A DNA stretch of 5,236 nt from Bacteroidaceae bacterium (GCA_017628775.1 JAGBYN010000008.1:1-5236); one strand, 5' to 3'; counted from the first letter of the stretch, positions 1-5,179 are shown. The notes: generated from the letters alone by a model not told the origin. Translations and numbers: made by a program.

Positions 1-200
1 ACAAGTTCGCATCCACGTCGGAATAATTCTTCAACGGCTTGCAGCGTGTATTGATATACAATCTCAAACGAGTGTGAACCGTAGGGCGCACGCGCATTAT
101 CGCCCAGATACAGATAGTCGTACTGGGGCATGCGTTGGCGAATTTGTCTGAGAATGGTCAAACCGCCATATCCGGAATCAAAAATACCGATGGGTTGCAT
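1..200 (-). CDS. murI: Glutamate racemase, N-terminal part (cut by window edge)
   Basis: MurI interconverts L- and D-glutamate in the cytoplasm and supplies D-Glu for peptidoglycan precursors. Only the first 66 codons are in the window. They begin with MQPIGIFDSGYGGLTIL, which is the family's N-terminal signature; D8 and S9 fall at the conserved Asp-Ser next to the active site. The second conserved block, GDNARAPYG, lies at residues 33-41. The first catalytic cysteine (the ACNTA motif near residue 70-75) would fall just outside the window, so catalytic integrity cannot be judged. The start is the ATG at 198-200, which puts the DSG motif at the usual distance from the N-terminus. There is no clear Shine-Dalgarno sequence, only an A/T-rich stretch, as is common in Bacteroidota. 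The gene lies 72 bp downstream of ompH on the same strand. A strong hairpin between them may separate or tune their expression. Confidence 0.93.
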   Translation of the reverse strand, partial: MQPIGIFDSGYGGLTILRQIRQRMPQYDYLYLGDNARAPYGSHSFEIVYQYTLQAVEELFRRGCEL

Positions 201-212
201 ATAAAAATGGTA

Positions 213-255
213 AAAGAGGAAAGCGGAAAGTTTTTATCTTTCCACTTTCCTCTTT
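213..255 (-). terminator. Strong hairpin between ompH and murI (terminator or attenuator)
   Basis: Bases 213-230 pair with 238-255 over 18 positions with one mismatch (C224 against A244) and a 7-nt loop. Read on the minus strand, the hairpin begins 18 nt after the ompH stop. It is followed by a short run of T, then ACCA and a second T run just before the murI start. This could end most ompH transcripts, or it could stabilise the ompH 3' end while letting some transcription reach murI. The T run is short for a full intrinsic terminator. An alternative pairing exists and is described in the findings. Confidence 0.6.
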
Positions 256-272
256 CCGCTTCTTGGGGTTTA

Positions 273-926
273 TTATTCAGTTAAAGGTATTGCTGATAAT
301 TGTTGCTTAACCAATAAGGTTACATCAACCACTTTCTTCATGCTGACGTAGGGCAGAGCGTCGTTGTCGGCATTCATCACGTATTCCAAATCAAGAGATT
401 CGCCAATGGCTGCTATCGCTTGATTTAAACGTGCCTTAACGGGGATGAGCAATTCCTTCTCAGCTTGCTTCAGTTGCGCTTCTGCATCGCGACGAAAAGC
501 CAAACACTTTTCCATTTCCTCCTGCAAGTCGCGTTGGCGCTTAAGCATGATGCTTTGGGGAAAGTCCTTCTGTCCTTGAAGGTATTCAGCAAATTGACGC
601 TTAAAAGCGGTTTCGTTATAACTTGCTTCAAGTTCATATTTTGCGCGAAGATCGCTCATCTGCTTCATGGCATCCTTGTATTCGTTCATTTCGGTGAGCA
701 ATACATTGTACTTGACGATGCCGATTTTTGAAACCTCAACTGGGGGCGCAGGGACTGCGGGTGTAACGGGTTCTGCAGGGGTGAGCTTAACCATGTCTAT
801 GGTATCTACCTTTTGTATTTGAACTGTAGAGTCGTTTTGAACTTCAACTTCAGGACTCACTTCCTGCGCATTGGCAGCGAAGAAACCGCACATGCAGAGT
901 GCTGCTGTTGTTATTATTTTCTTCAT
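273..926 (-). CDS. ompH: OmpH/Skp-family periplasmic chaperone
   Basis: The 217-aa product is a periplasmic holdase of the Skp/OmpH family, which keeps unfolded outer-membrane proteins soluble on their way to the BAM complex. Residues 1-20 form a type I signal peptide: KK, a hydrophobic core, then cleavage after ANA20 before Q21. Residues 21-65 are an acidic, Thr/Val/Pro-rich extension, with a proline-rich stretch at about 50-62. The Skp-like domain starts at KIGIVKYN (67-74). It continues as a long charged helical hairpin (about 78-165) with the Bacteroidales-type segment LQGQKDFPQSIMLKRQ (116-131), and ends with EYVMNADNDALPYV (181-194). The start ATG at 924-926 is the one that gives the signal peptide. 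Cysteines 11 and 13 do not make a proper lipobox. In many Bacteroidales ompH genes follow bamA; here the upstream neighbour is ychF, and ompH has its own promoter. Confidence 0.9.
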   Translation of the reverse strand: MKKIITTAALCMCGFFAANAQEVSPEVEVQNDSTVQIQKVDTIDMVKLTPAEPVTPAVPAPPVEVSKIGIVKYNVLLTEMNEYKDAMKQMSDLRAKYELEASYNETAFKRQFAEYLQGQKDFPQSIMLKRQRDLQEEMEKCLAFRRDAEAQLKQAEKELLIPVKARLNQAIAAIGESLDLEYVMNADNDALPYVSMKKVVDVTLLVKQQLSAIPLTE

Positions 927-970
927 GTTTTTCTGTGTATTAAGGTGGTTTTTATCTAATTGTGTTCTGC

Positions 971-1012
971 CGAATCCTGTTTGTAGGATGTTCGCTTAAT
1001 GAGTGATTAAGC
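971..1012 (-). promoter_or_regulatory. Two adjacent hairpins/dyad in the ompH leader
   Basis: Bases 994-1000 (GCTTAAT) and 1006-1012 (ATTAAGC) form a perfect 7-bp inverted repeat around GAGTG. Next to it, 974-978 (ATCCT) and 985-989 (AGGAT) form a second repeat around a 6-nt loop, with extra pairing possible through 971-973. Both lie between the predicted ompH transcription start (about 1017) and the start codon. The first begins within a few bases of the RNA 5' end. The elements could be a leader structure in the ompH mRNA, or the first could be a DNA operator just downstream of the start site. The pairing is read directly from the sequence; the function is inferred. Confidence 0.45.
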
Positions 1013-1023
1013 CGACATACGTG

Positions 1024-1054
1024 CAAAAGTAAAGGTTTTTAGCCACACCACAAA
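1024..1054 (-). promoter_or_regulatory. ompH promoter, Bacteroidetes sigma-ABfr type
   Basis: Read on the minus strand there is TTTG (1051-1054), a 19-bp spacer, then TACTTTTG (1024-1031). This matches the Bacteroidetes housekeeping consensus TTTG / TAnnTTTG exactly and at the preferred spacing. The expected start of transcription is near 1016-1019, giving an ompH leader of about 90 nt. The promoter sits about 30 bp beyond the ychF stop. No clear terminator separates the two genes, so some read-through from ychF is also possible. Confidence 0.8.
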
Positions 1055-1084
1055 ATCTTTTAGGTGAATTTGCAAAACCAACCT

Positions 1085-2188
1085 TTAGACATTAAAACGG
1101 AAGTGCATGATGTCGCCATCCTGAACGATGTATTCTTTGCCTTCAACGCGCATCAAGCCAGCTTCTTTAACTGCAGCTTCAGAACCCATCTTGATGAAGT
1201 CGTCGTACTTGATGACTTCCGCACGGATAAAGCCCTTTTCAAAGTCGGTGTGGATAACACCCGCACATTGAGGTGCCTTCCAACCACGACGATAGGTCCA
1301 TGCTCTTACTTCCTGCACACCGGCAGTGATGTATGTTTCAAGTTCAAGCATCTTGTAAGCCGCCTTAATCAAACGGTTGCAACCTGACTCTTCAAGACCT
1401 ACATCCTGTAAGAACATTTGGCGCTCTTCGTAGGTTTCAAGTTCGGCGATGTCGGCTTCGGTCTGTGCAGCAACAACAAGGATTTCGGCGTTTTCGTCCT
1501 TTACGGCTTCTCTGACGCGCTCCACATATTCATTGCCTGTTGCGGCAGAAGCTTCGTCCACGTTGCAACAATAAAGTACGGGCTTAGCTGTGAGCAAGAA
1601 CAGAGCCTTGGCTGCCGCTTCTTCGTCCTTCGTTTCAAACGTAACGGTACGTGCGCTCTTGCCTGCCAATAACGCTTCGCGAATAGCAACCAAAACATCG
1701 TACTCCAACTTGGCTTGCTTGTCGCCACCGACCTTTGCGATTTTCTCCACACGCTTAATTCTGTTTTCAACCGTGTCGAGGTCCTTTAATTGAAGTTCGG
1801 TGTCGATGATTTCTTTATCACGAACGGGGTCAACAGAACCATCAACGTGAACCACATTGTCGTTGTCGAAACATCTGAGTACGTGGATGATGGCGTCGGT
1901 TTCACGAATGTTGCCTAAGAATTGATTGCCTAAACCTTCACCTTTTGATGCACCCTTCACCAAACCTGCGATATCTACGATTTCGACCGTTGTGGGCACG
2001 ATGCGCTGAGGGTTGATGAGCTCTGCGATTTTGGTTAAACGCTCGTCGGGCACAGTGATTACGCCAACGTTAGGCTCTATTGTACAGAAAGGGAAGTTTG
2101 CTGATTGAGCTTTTGCATTGCTTAAGCAATTAAAGAGCGTAGATTTTCCCACATTAGGCAAACCTACGATACCACATTGTAATGCCAT
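1085..2188 (-). CDS. ychF: YchF/OLA1-family ribosome-associated NTPase
   Basis: The 367-aa product is close to the usual length (E. coli YchF is 363). YchF is an Obg-related P-loop NTPase that prefers ATP, binds ribosomes, and has been linked to stress responses and start-codon choice. Visible motifs are G1 GLPNVGKST (9-17), G3 DIAG (72-75), the glycine-rich KGASKGEGLGNQF (78-90), and NVDE (209-212). NVDE replaces the GTP-specifying NKxD and agrees with ATP preference. The family lacks the usual catalytic glutamine; His114 stands where E. coli YchF has its functional His114. A helical coiled-coil insert follows at about 125-200. The C-terminal TGS domain covers about 280-365, including GVIHTDFEKGFIRAEV and DGDIMHFRFNV. 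The start ATG at 2186-2188 places the P-loop right at the N-terminus as expected. The gene appears intact. It is preceded by a long, potentially structured leader. Confidence 0.97.
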   Translation of the reverse strand: MALQCGIVGLPNVGKSTLFNCLSNAKAQSANFPFCTIEPNVGVITVPDERLTKIAELINPQRIVPTTVEIVDIAGLVKGASKGEGLGNQFLGNIRETDAIIHVLRCFDNDNVVHVDGSVDPVRDKEIIDTELQLKDLDTVENRIKRVEKIAKVGGDKQAKLEYDVLVAIREALLAGKSARTVTFETKDEEAAAKALFLLTAKPVLYCCNVDEASAATGNEYVERVREAVKDENAEILVVAAQTEADIAELETYEERQMFLQDVGLEESGCNRLIKAAYKMLELETYITAGVQEVRAWTYRRGWKAPQCAGVIHTDFEKGFIRAEVIKYDDFIKMGSEAAVKEAGLMRVEGKEYIVQDGDIMHFRFNV

Positions 2189-2214
2189 TTATAATTCAGA
2201 TTTCTATGATTTTT

Positions 2215-2326
2215 GGTGGATCCTATAAATTGACTTTGCCGACAAAAAGATATGGGAACGCACCATGATTAACAATCTGTGGGACGAGCTGATAAGAACT
2301 CTGTTGAATCATTTATAGATCCCACC
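2215..2326 (-). repeat. Long-range inverted repeat in the ychF leader (possible structured RNA)
   Basis: The arms 2215-2230 and 2311-2326 are inverted copies with 13 of 16 bases complementary. In RNA of the ychF sense, two of the three mismatches become G-U pairs, leaving only an A-A mismatch (2320/2221). After one bulged base (2231), four further pairs follow (2307-2310 with 2232-2235). This gives about 20 pairs closing a 71-nt interior. The interior can form small hairpins at 2252-2266 and 2267-2277. The RNA from the predicted ychF promoter would start about 9 nt before the 5' arm, and the 3' arm ends 26 nt before the ychF start. I do not recognise it as a known riboswitch. A mobile-element remnant with terminal repeats is the main alternative. 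Confidence 0.5.
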
Positions 2327-2341
2327 TTTATAATTTTAGCG

Positions 2342-2372
2342 CAAATTTAACGATAAATCATTGAATAGCGAA
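2342..2372 (-). promoter_or_regulatory. Candidate ychF promoter
   Basis: On the minus strand, TAAATTTG (2342-2349) is a perfect TAnnTTTG -7 element. Nineteen bases upstream lies TTCG (2369-2372), one mismatch from the TTTG -33 box. Transcription would start near 2335 and give a ychF leader of about 147 nt that contains the long inverted repeat. No other full -7 match was found upstream of ychF on this strand. Confidence 0.6.
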
Positions 2373-2660
2373 GTGAGGGCGTAAATAAATCAAACCGTGA
2401 GCTTCAAATGCGCCAGGAAAGGAGCCGTTATGTAACGCCACCTTGATATTTTGGCGTGTTCGGAAGGTATAAAAATAATCTGCTCCATTTTCGATTGAAT
2501 GTCGTTTTTTTTAAAAGTTCTCATTTGGTTGCTTTGCTCTTTGTGCATGAGTCGCACAGCCCGCATTTCAGATGCTGCATAATCAATCAAAAATCAATCC
2601 AAAAGCGATGTGCCTTGTTTTTTTTAGTCACGAAATAACAGGTGAAACCATCCATTTCTT
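2373..2660. other. Intergenic stretch with small repeats, no convincing gene
   Basis: This A/T-rich region lies between the divergent ychF and mmdA promoters. It holds a 6-bp inverted repeat (2435-2440 with 2452-2457), another of 5 bp (2542-2546 with 2554-2558) and one of 4 bp (2563-2566 with 2572-2575). It also holds a direct repeat AATCAATC (2581-2588 and 2592-2599) and two runs of eight T (2505-2512, 2618-2625). No full Bacteroidetes promoter was found pointing into it. A minus-strand frame of 66 codons (2390-2590, TTG start) shows no recognisable domain. A 19-codon minus-strand frame (2521-2580) with a CxxCxxC motif is noted in the findings. Confidence 0.5.
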
Positions 2661-2685
2661 GAAGATTTTATGCATTTTAATCTTC
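2661..2685. promoter_or_regulatory. 25-bp dyad upstream of the mmdA promoter (candidate operator)
   Basis: GAAGATT (2661-2667) and AATCTTC (2679-2685) form a perfect 7-bp inverted repeat with an 11-bp spacer. The palindrome ATGCAT (2670-2675) sits almost exactly at the centre. The dyad ends one base before the TTTG box of the mmdA promoter, a position typical of a regulator binding site. It is too A/T-rich to be a good terminator and no gene ends upstream of it on this strand. The binding protein is unknown. Confidence 0.4.
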
Positions 2686-2686
2686 T

Positions 2687-2721
2687 TTTGTGGAGCGCTT
2701 CGTAGTTTTTTCTTATATTTG
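2687..2721 (+). promoter_or_regulatory. Promoter of the mmdA operon
   Basis: TATATTTG (2714-2721), followed by CAACGCA, is a perfect TAnnTTTG -7 element in a context common in Bacteroidales. The nearest TTTG (2687-2690) gives a 23-bp spacer, longer than the usual 19-21, so the -33 assignment is weaker than the -7. Transcription would start near 2727 and leave a leader of about 100 nt. A second perfect -7 match lies at 2746-2753. Confidence 0.6.
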
Positions 2722-2793
2722 CAACGCAGAATTTGCGCCTTTTTTTAAGTTTGGGCATGAATTTAGCGTGATATTAATAATGTCATTAACTCA

Positions 2794-2813
2794 AGGCAGA
2801 GCATGAACTGCCT
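2794..2813 (+). promoter_or_regulatory. Leader hairpin just before the mmdA start
   Basis: AGGCAG (2794-2799) and CTGCCT (2808-2813) pair perfectly over 6 bp around an 8-nt loop. The hairpin ends 14 nt before the mmdA ATG, so it could influence ribosome access. There is no Shine-Dalgarno sequence between it and the start codon, only A/T-rich sequence. Confidence 0.35.
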
Positions 2814-2827
2814 CTAATTAAAACTAT

Positions 2828-4381
2828 ATGAGTGAACAATTAAAGAAAATCAAGCAACTTGTAGAATTGCGCCATAAGGCTCGTTTGGGTGGTGGCGAAG
2901 TTGCTATTGAAAAGCAGCACGCAAAGGGTAAGGCCACAGCGCGCGAACGTATTGATTTATTGCTCGACAAGGGTTCTTTTGAAGAATTAGACATGTTTAA
3001 GCTTCACCGTTGCCACGACTTTGGCATGGAAAAGAAGCAATATTTTGGCGACGGTGTGGTTTGTGGTAGCGGTACCATCAATGGTCGCTTGGTATATGTA
3101 TTTGCACAGGACTTTACGGTGAATGGTGGTTCGCTTTCTGAAACCATGGCTGAAAAGATTTGTAAGGTGATGGACCTCTCGATGAAGGTTGGTGCACCTT
3201 GCATTGGTTTGAACGACTCGGGCGGTGCGCGTATTCAGGAAGGTGTGAATTCATTGGCAGGTTTTGCTAATATTTTCCAACGCAACATCGAAGCTTCAGG
3301 CGTTGTGCCCCAGATTTCAGGTATTTGCGGTCCTTGTGCCGGTGGTTCGGTTTATTCGCCTGCATTGACCGACTTTATCGTGATGCTTGAAGGCATTTCA
3401 TATATGTTCCTCACTGGTCCAAAGGTTGTTAAGACCGTTACTGGCGAAGATGTGAGTCAGGAAGACTTGGGTGGCGCTTCGGTTCACGCAACCAAGAGTG
3501 GTGTGTGTCACTTTACAGCAAAGACTGAAGAAGAATTCTCTGCACTTATCCGCAAACTCCTTTCTTACATGCCTCAAAATAACATGGAACGTACACCACG
3601 TGTGGAATGTAACGACCCCATTGATCGTAAGGAAGATCTCTTGAATGAAATTATTCCTGATAACCCCAATATGGCGTACGATATGTACAAGGTGATTGGT
3701 GCGATTGTGGATAATGGCGAATTTATGGAAGTTCAAGCGGGCTACGCTAAGAACATCATTATCGGTTTCGCTCGATTCAACGGTCAGAGTGTGGGTATCG
3801 TAGCGAACCAGCCTTCTGTTTATGCAGGGGTGCTTGATTGCAATGCCTCACGTAAGGGTGCTCGCTTCGTGCGTTTCTGTGATGCCTTCAACATCCCCAT
3901 TGTGTCGCTCGTTGATGTTCCAGGATTCCTTCCCGGTACAGGTCAAGAATACAATGCCGTAATCAGCCACGGTGCTAAGTTGCTCTATGCTTACGGTGAA
4001 GCTACAGTGCCCAAGGTGACCATTACATTGCGTAAGAGCTACGGTGGTTCGCATATCGTGATGGGCTGTAAGCAACTCAAAGCCGATCTTAATTACGCAT
4101 GGCCTTCAGCTGAAATTGCGGTAATGGGTGCGAGTGGCGCTGTTGCCATTTTGAGCGCAAAGGCTGCTAAAGAACATGAAGATCCTAAGGCGTTCTTGGC
4201 TCAAAAAGAAAAAGAATACAACGATCTCTTTACCAACCCCTACAAGGCGGCTGAATATGGTTACGTTGACGATGTGATTGAACCACGCAACACACGCTTC
4301 CGCATTTGTCGTGCATTGGCACAACTCGAAACAAAGATGGAAGCACGTCCTGCAAAGAAGCATGGCAACGAACCTCTCTAA
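2828..4381 (+). CDS. mmdA: Methylmalonyl-CoA decarboxylase alpha / propionyl-CoA carboxylase beta subunit (carboxyltransferase)
   Basis: This 517-aa protein is the carboxyltransferase that moves CO2 between an acyl-CoA (methylmalonyl-/propionyl-CoA) and biotin on the carrier protein. It has the family's usual length and two crotonase-like halves. In the N-terminal half, [10 protein letters not shown] (130-139) and [13 protein letters not shown] (168-180) form the acyl-CoA/oxyanion region. In the C-terminal half, [13 protein letters not shown] (362-374), [11 protein letters not shown] (403-413) and [20 protein letters not shown] (423-442) line the biotin side. The ATG at 2828 gives the usual N-terminus, with [15 protein letters not shown] at 33-47. 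The gene begins an operon with a 90-aa protein and the biotin carrier. No biotin carboxylase is visible. That absence and the gene order favour the Na+-dependent decarboxylase that makes propionate from succinate, but the sequence alone does not exclude a propionyl-CoA carboxylase. Confidence 0.93.
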   Translation: MSEQLKKIKQLVELRHKARLGGGEVAIEKQHAKGKATARERIDLLLDKGSFEELDMFKLHRCHDFGMEKKQYFGDGVVCGSGTINGRLVYVFAQDFTVNGGSLSETMAEKICKVMDLSMKVGAPCIGLNDSGGARIQEGVNSLAGFANIFQRNIEASGVVPQISGICGPCAGGSVYSPALTDFIVMLEGISYMFLTGPKVVKTVTGEDVSQEDLGGASVHATKSGVCHFTAKTEEEFSALIRKLLSYMPQNNMERTPRVECNDPIDRKEDLLNEIIPDNPNMAYDMYKVIGAIVDNGEFMEVQAGYAKNIIIGFARFNGQSVGIVANQPSVYAGVLDCNASRKGARFVRFCDAFNIPIVSLVDVPGFLPGTGQEYNAVISHGAKLLYAYGEATVPKVTITLRKSYGGSHIVMGCKQLKADLNYAWPSAEIAVMGASGAVAILSAKAAKEHEDPKAFLAQKEKEYNDLFTNPYKAAEYGYVDDVIEPRNTRFRICRALAQLETKMEARPAKKHGNEPL

Positions 4382-4411
4382 ACGCATGCCCATCTAAAAT
4401 AAGGTTTGAGT

Positions 4412-4684
4412 ATGAAAAAATTTCATTATTGTGTAGGCGGCAAAAGCCTAATCATTACCTTTGACGAGAAAGCAGCGAAAGTGAAGTCCATTACTGCCGA
4501 CGGCGTGCCAGTAGAACCCACAGAAGAGGAAATGCCCTACATCGCAGGCGTGATTAGCCTGGCACTCCTGACCTACGAAACAGAAGAAGTGCACGATGAA
4601 GAAACAGGCATTATCACTGTGAAGACGCATGAGACGCCATGGAACTCACCTGCCCGTCAAATGAAAAATTTGATTAATAAGTAA
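4412..4684 (+). CDS. Small accessory protein of the decarboxylase operon, related to the biotin carrier N-terminus
   Basis: The 90-aa product lies 30 bp after mmdA and 15 bp before the biotin carrier gene, so it is almost certainly co-expressed and likely a subunit or assembly factor. I chose the ATG at 4412 because AAGG (4401-4404) sits 7 nt upstream; a TTG at 4406 would add only two residues. Residues 1-36 align without gaps to the biotin carrier's first 36: both start MK-aromatic-x-Y, then [VI]GG at 8-10, T16, and G31xP33, with many conservative changes (8 identities of 36). Residues 37-90 are different: TEEEMP, a short hydrophobic segment (43-55, YIAGVISLALLTY), then EVHDEETGIITVK and TPWNSP (75-80). 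From memory this tail resembles the ends of OadG/MmdD/MmdE-type accessory subunits; I could not test that. There is no long membrane helix, no signal peptide and no biotinylation motif. Confidence 0.85.
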   Translation: MKKFHYCVGGKSLIITFDEKAAKVKSITADGVPVEPTEEEMPYIAGVISLALLTYETEEVHDEETGIITVKTHETPWNSPARQMKNLINK

Positions 4685-4699
4685 CCTAAAGAGACATCA

Positions 4700-5155
4700 A
4701 TGAAACAGTATAATTATAAAATCGGTGGCATTGACTACGAAGTGACAATTCATGGCATTAAGGGCCAAATTGCAACGCTCGAAGTAAACGGAATGCCTTT
4801 TAATGTTGAGATCGTAGGTTCTACGCTTTCAGAAGAAGATCTTCCCACGATGGGAGCCGCAACACCTCAAGCGGCAGCTACTCCAGCAGCAGCGCCTGCT
4901 CCCGCTCCAACTGCAAATTCTACAAAGGGTGCAGCAGGTAGTGGCACACCCGTTAAGGCACCCCTCCCAGGTGTTGTGACCAAGGTGCTTGTAGGTGATG
5001 GTCAGCATGTGAAGAAGGGTGATGTGGTACTTGTGCTTGAAGCCATGAAGATGGAAAATAACATCACAGCAGAATGCGACGGTAAGGTAACAGGTATTTG
5101 TTGCGAAGCTGGCGATAGCGTGATGGAAGGCACGACGCTGATTACCATTGGGTAA
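4700..5155 (+). CDS. mmdC: Biotin carboxyl carrier protein of the (de)carboxylase
   Basis: This 151-aa protein carries the biotin that shuttles CO2 between the carboxyltransferase and its partner (a membrane decarboxylase beta subunit or a biotin carboxylase). Residues 1-40 form a small beta-rich N-terminal domain (MKQYNYKIGG...EVNGMPFNVEIVG). Residues 53-72 are an Ala/Pro-rich flexible linker. The biotinyl domain (84-151) starts with VKAPLPGVV and contains EAMKME, with K117 as the biotinylated lysine in the standard AMKM motif. It ends at the usual TLITIG. The ATG at 4700 follows a weak AAAGAGA ribosome-binding stretch. Co-location with mmdA and the 90-aa protein supports a shared complex. 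The gene is complete and typical of Bacteroidales in length and layout. Confidence 0.93.
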   Translation: MKQYNYKIGGIDYEVTIHGIKGQIATLEVNGMPFNVEIVGSTLSEEDLPTMGAATPQAAATPAAAPAPAPTANSTKGAAGSGTPVKAPLPGVVTKVLVGDGQHVKKGDVVLVLEAMKMENNITAECDGKVTGICCEAGDSVMEGTTLITIG

Positions 5156-5158
5156 AAC

Positions 5159-5168
5159 AACAATTGTT
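5159..5168. repeat. 10-bp perfect palindrome after mmdC
   Basis: AACAATTGTT is a perfect palindrome just after the mmdC stop and 11 bp before the next possible start. It is A/T-rich, has no room for a loop and is not followed by a T run, so it is not a terminator. It may be chance. Confidence 0.25.
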
Positions 5169-5179
5169 ATAAATAGAAA

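Noticed and set aside
1055..1084. Terminator between ychF and the ompH promoter
   Set aside because: Only a 4-bp AGGT/ACCT pairing is available; too weak to call.
2215..2326. SRP RNA, 6S RNA or tmRNA
   Set aside because: The SRP GGAA-GGAAGCAGC core and tmRNA ends are absent, and about 112 nt is short for 6S RNA; the ychF-leader explanation fits position and strand better.
2418..2435. AAAGGAG followed by ATG-TAA, a start-stop element
   Set aside because: The ribosome-binding match is good but encodes only a start-stop pair, with no promoter and no downstream gene on the plus strand to regulate nearby; probably chance.
2390..2590. 66-codon minus-strand frame in the intergenic region
   Set aside because: It needs a TTG start, has no domain I recognise, no ribosome-binding site or promoter, and covers repeat-rich regulatory DNA.
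2722..2827. Cobalamin riboswitch before mmdA (the pathway uses B12 at the mutase step)
   Set aside because: No B12-box-like conserved core was seen and the leader is too short.
3398..3736. 112-codon minus-strand frame opposite mmdA
   Set aside because: It lies wholly inside a well-supported gene, with no domain signature and no promoter.
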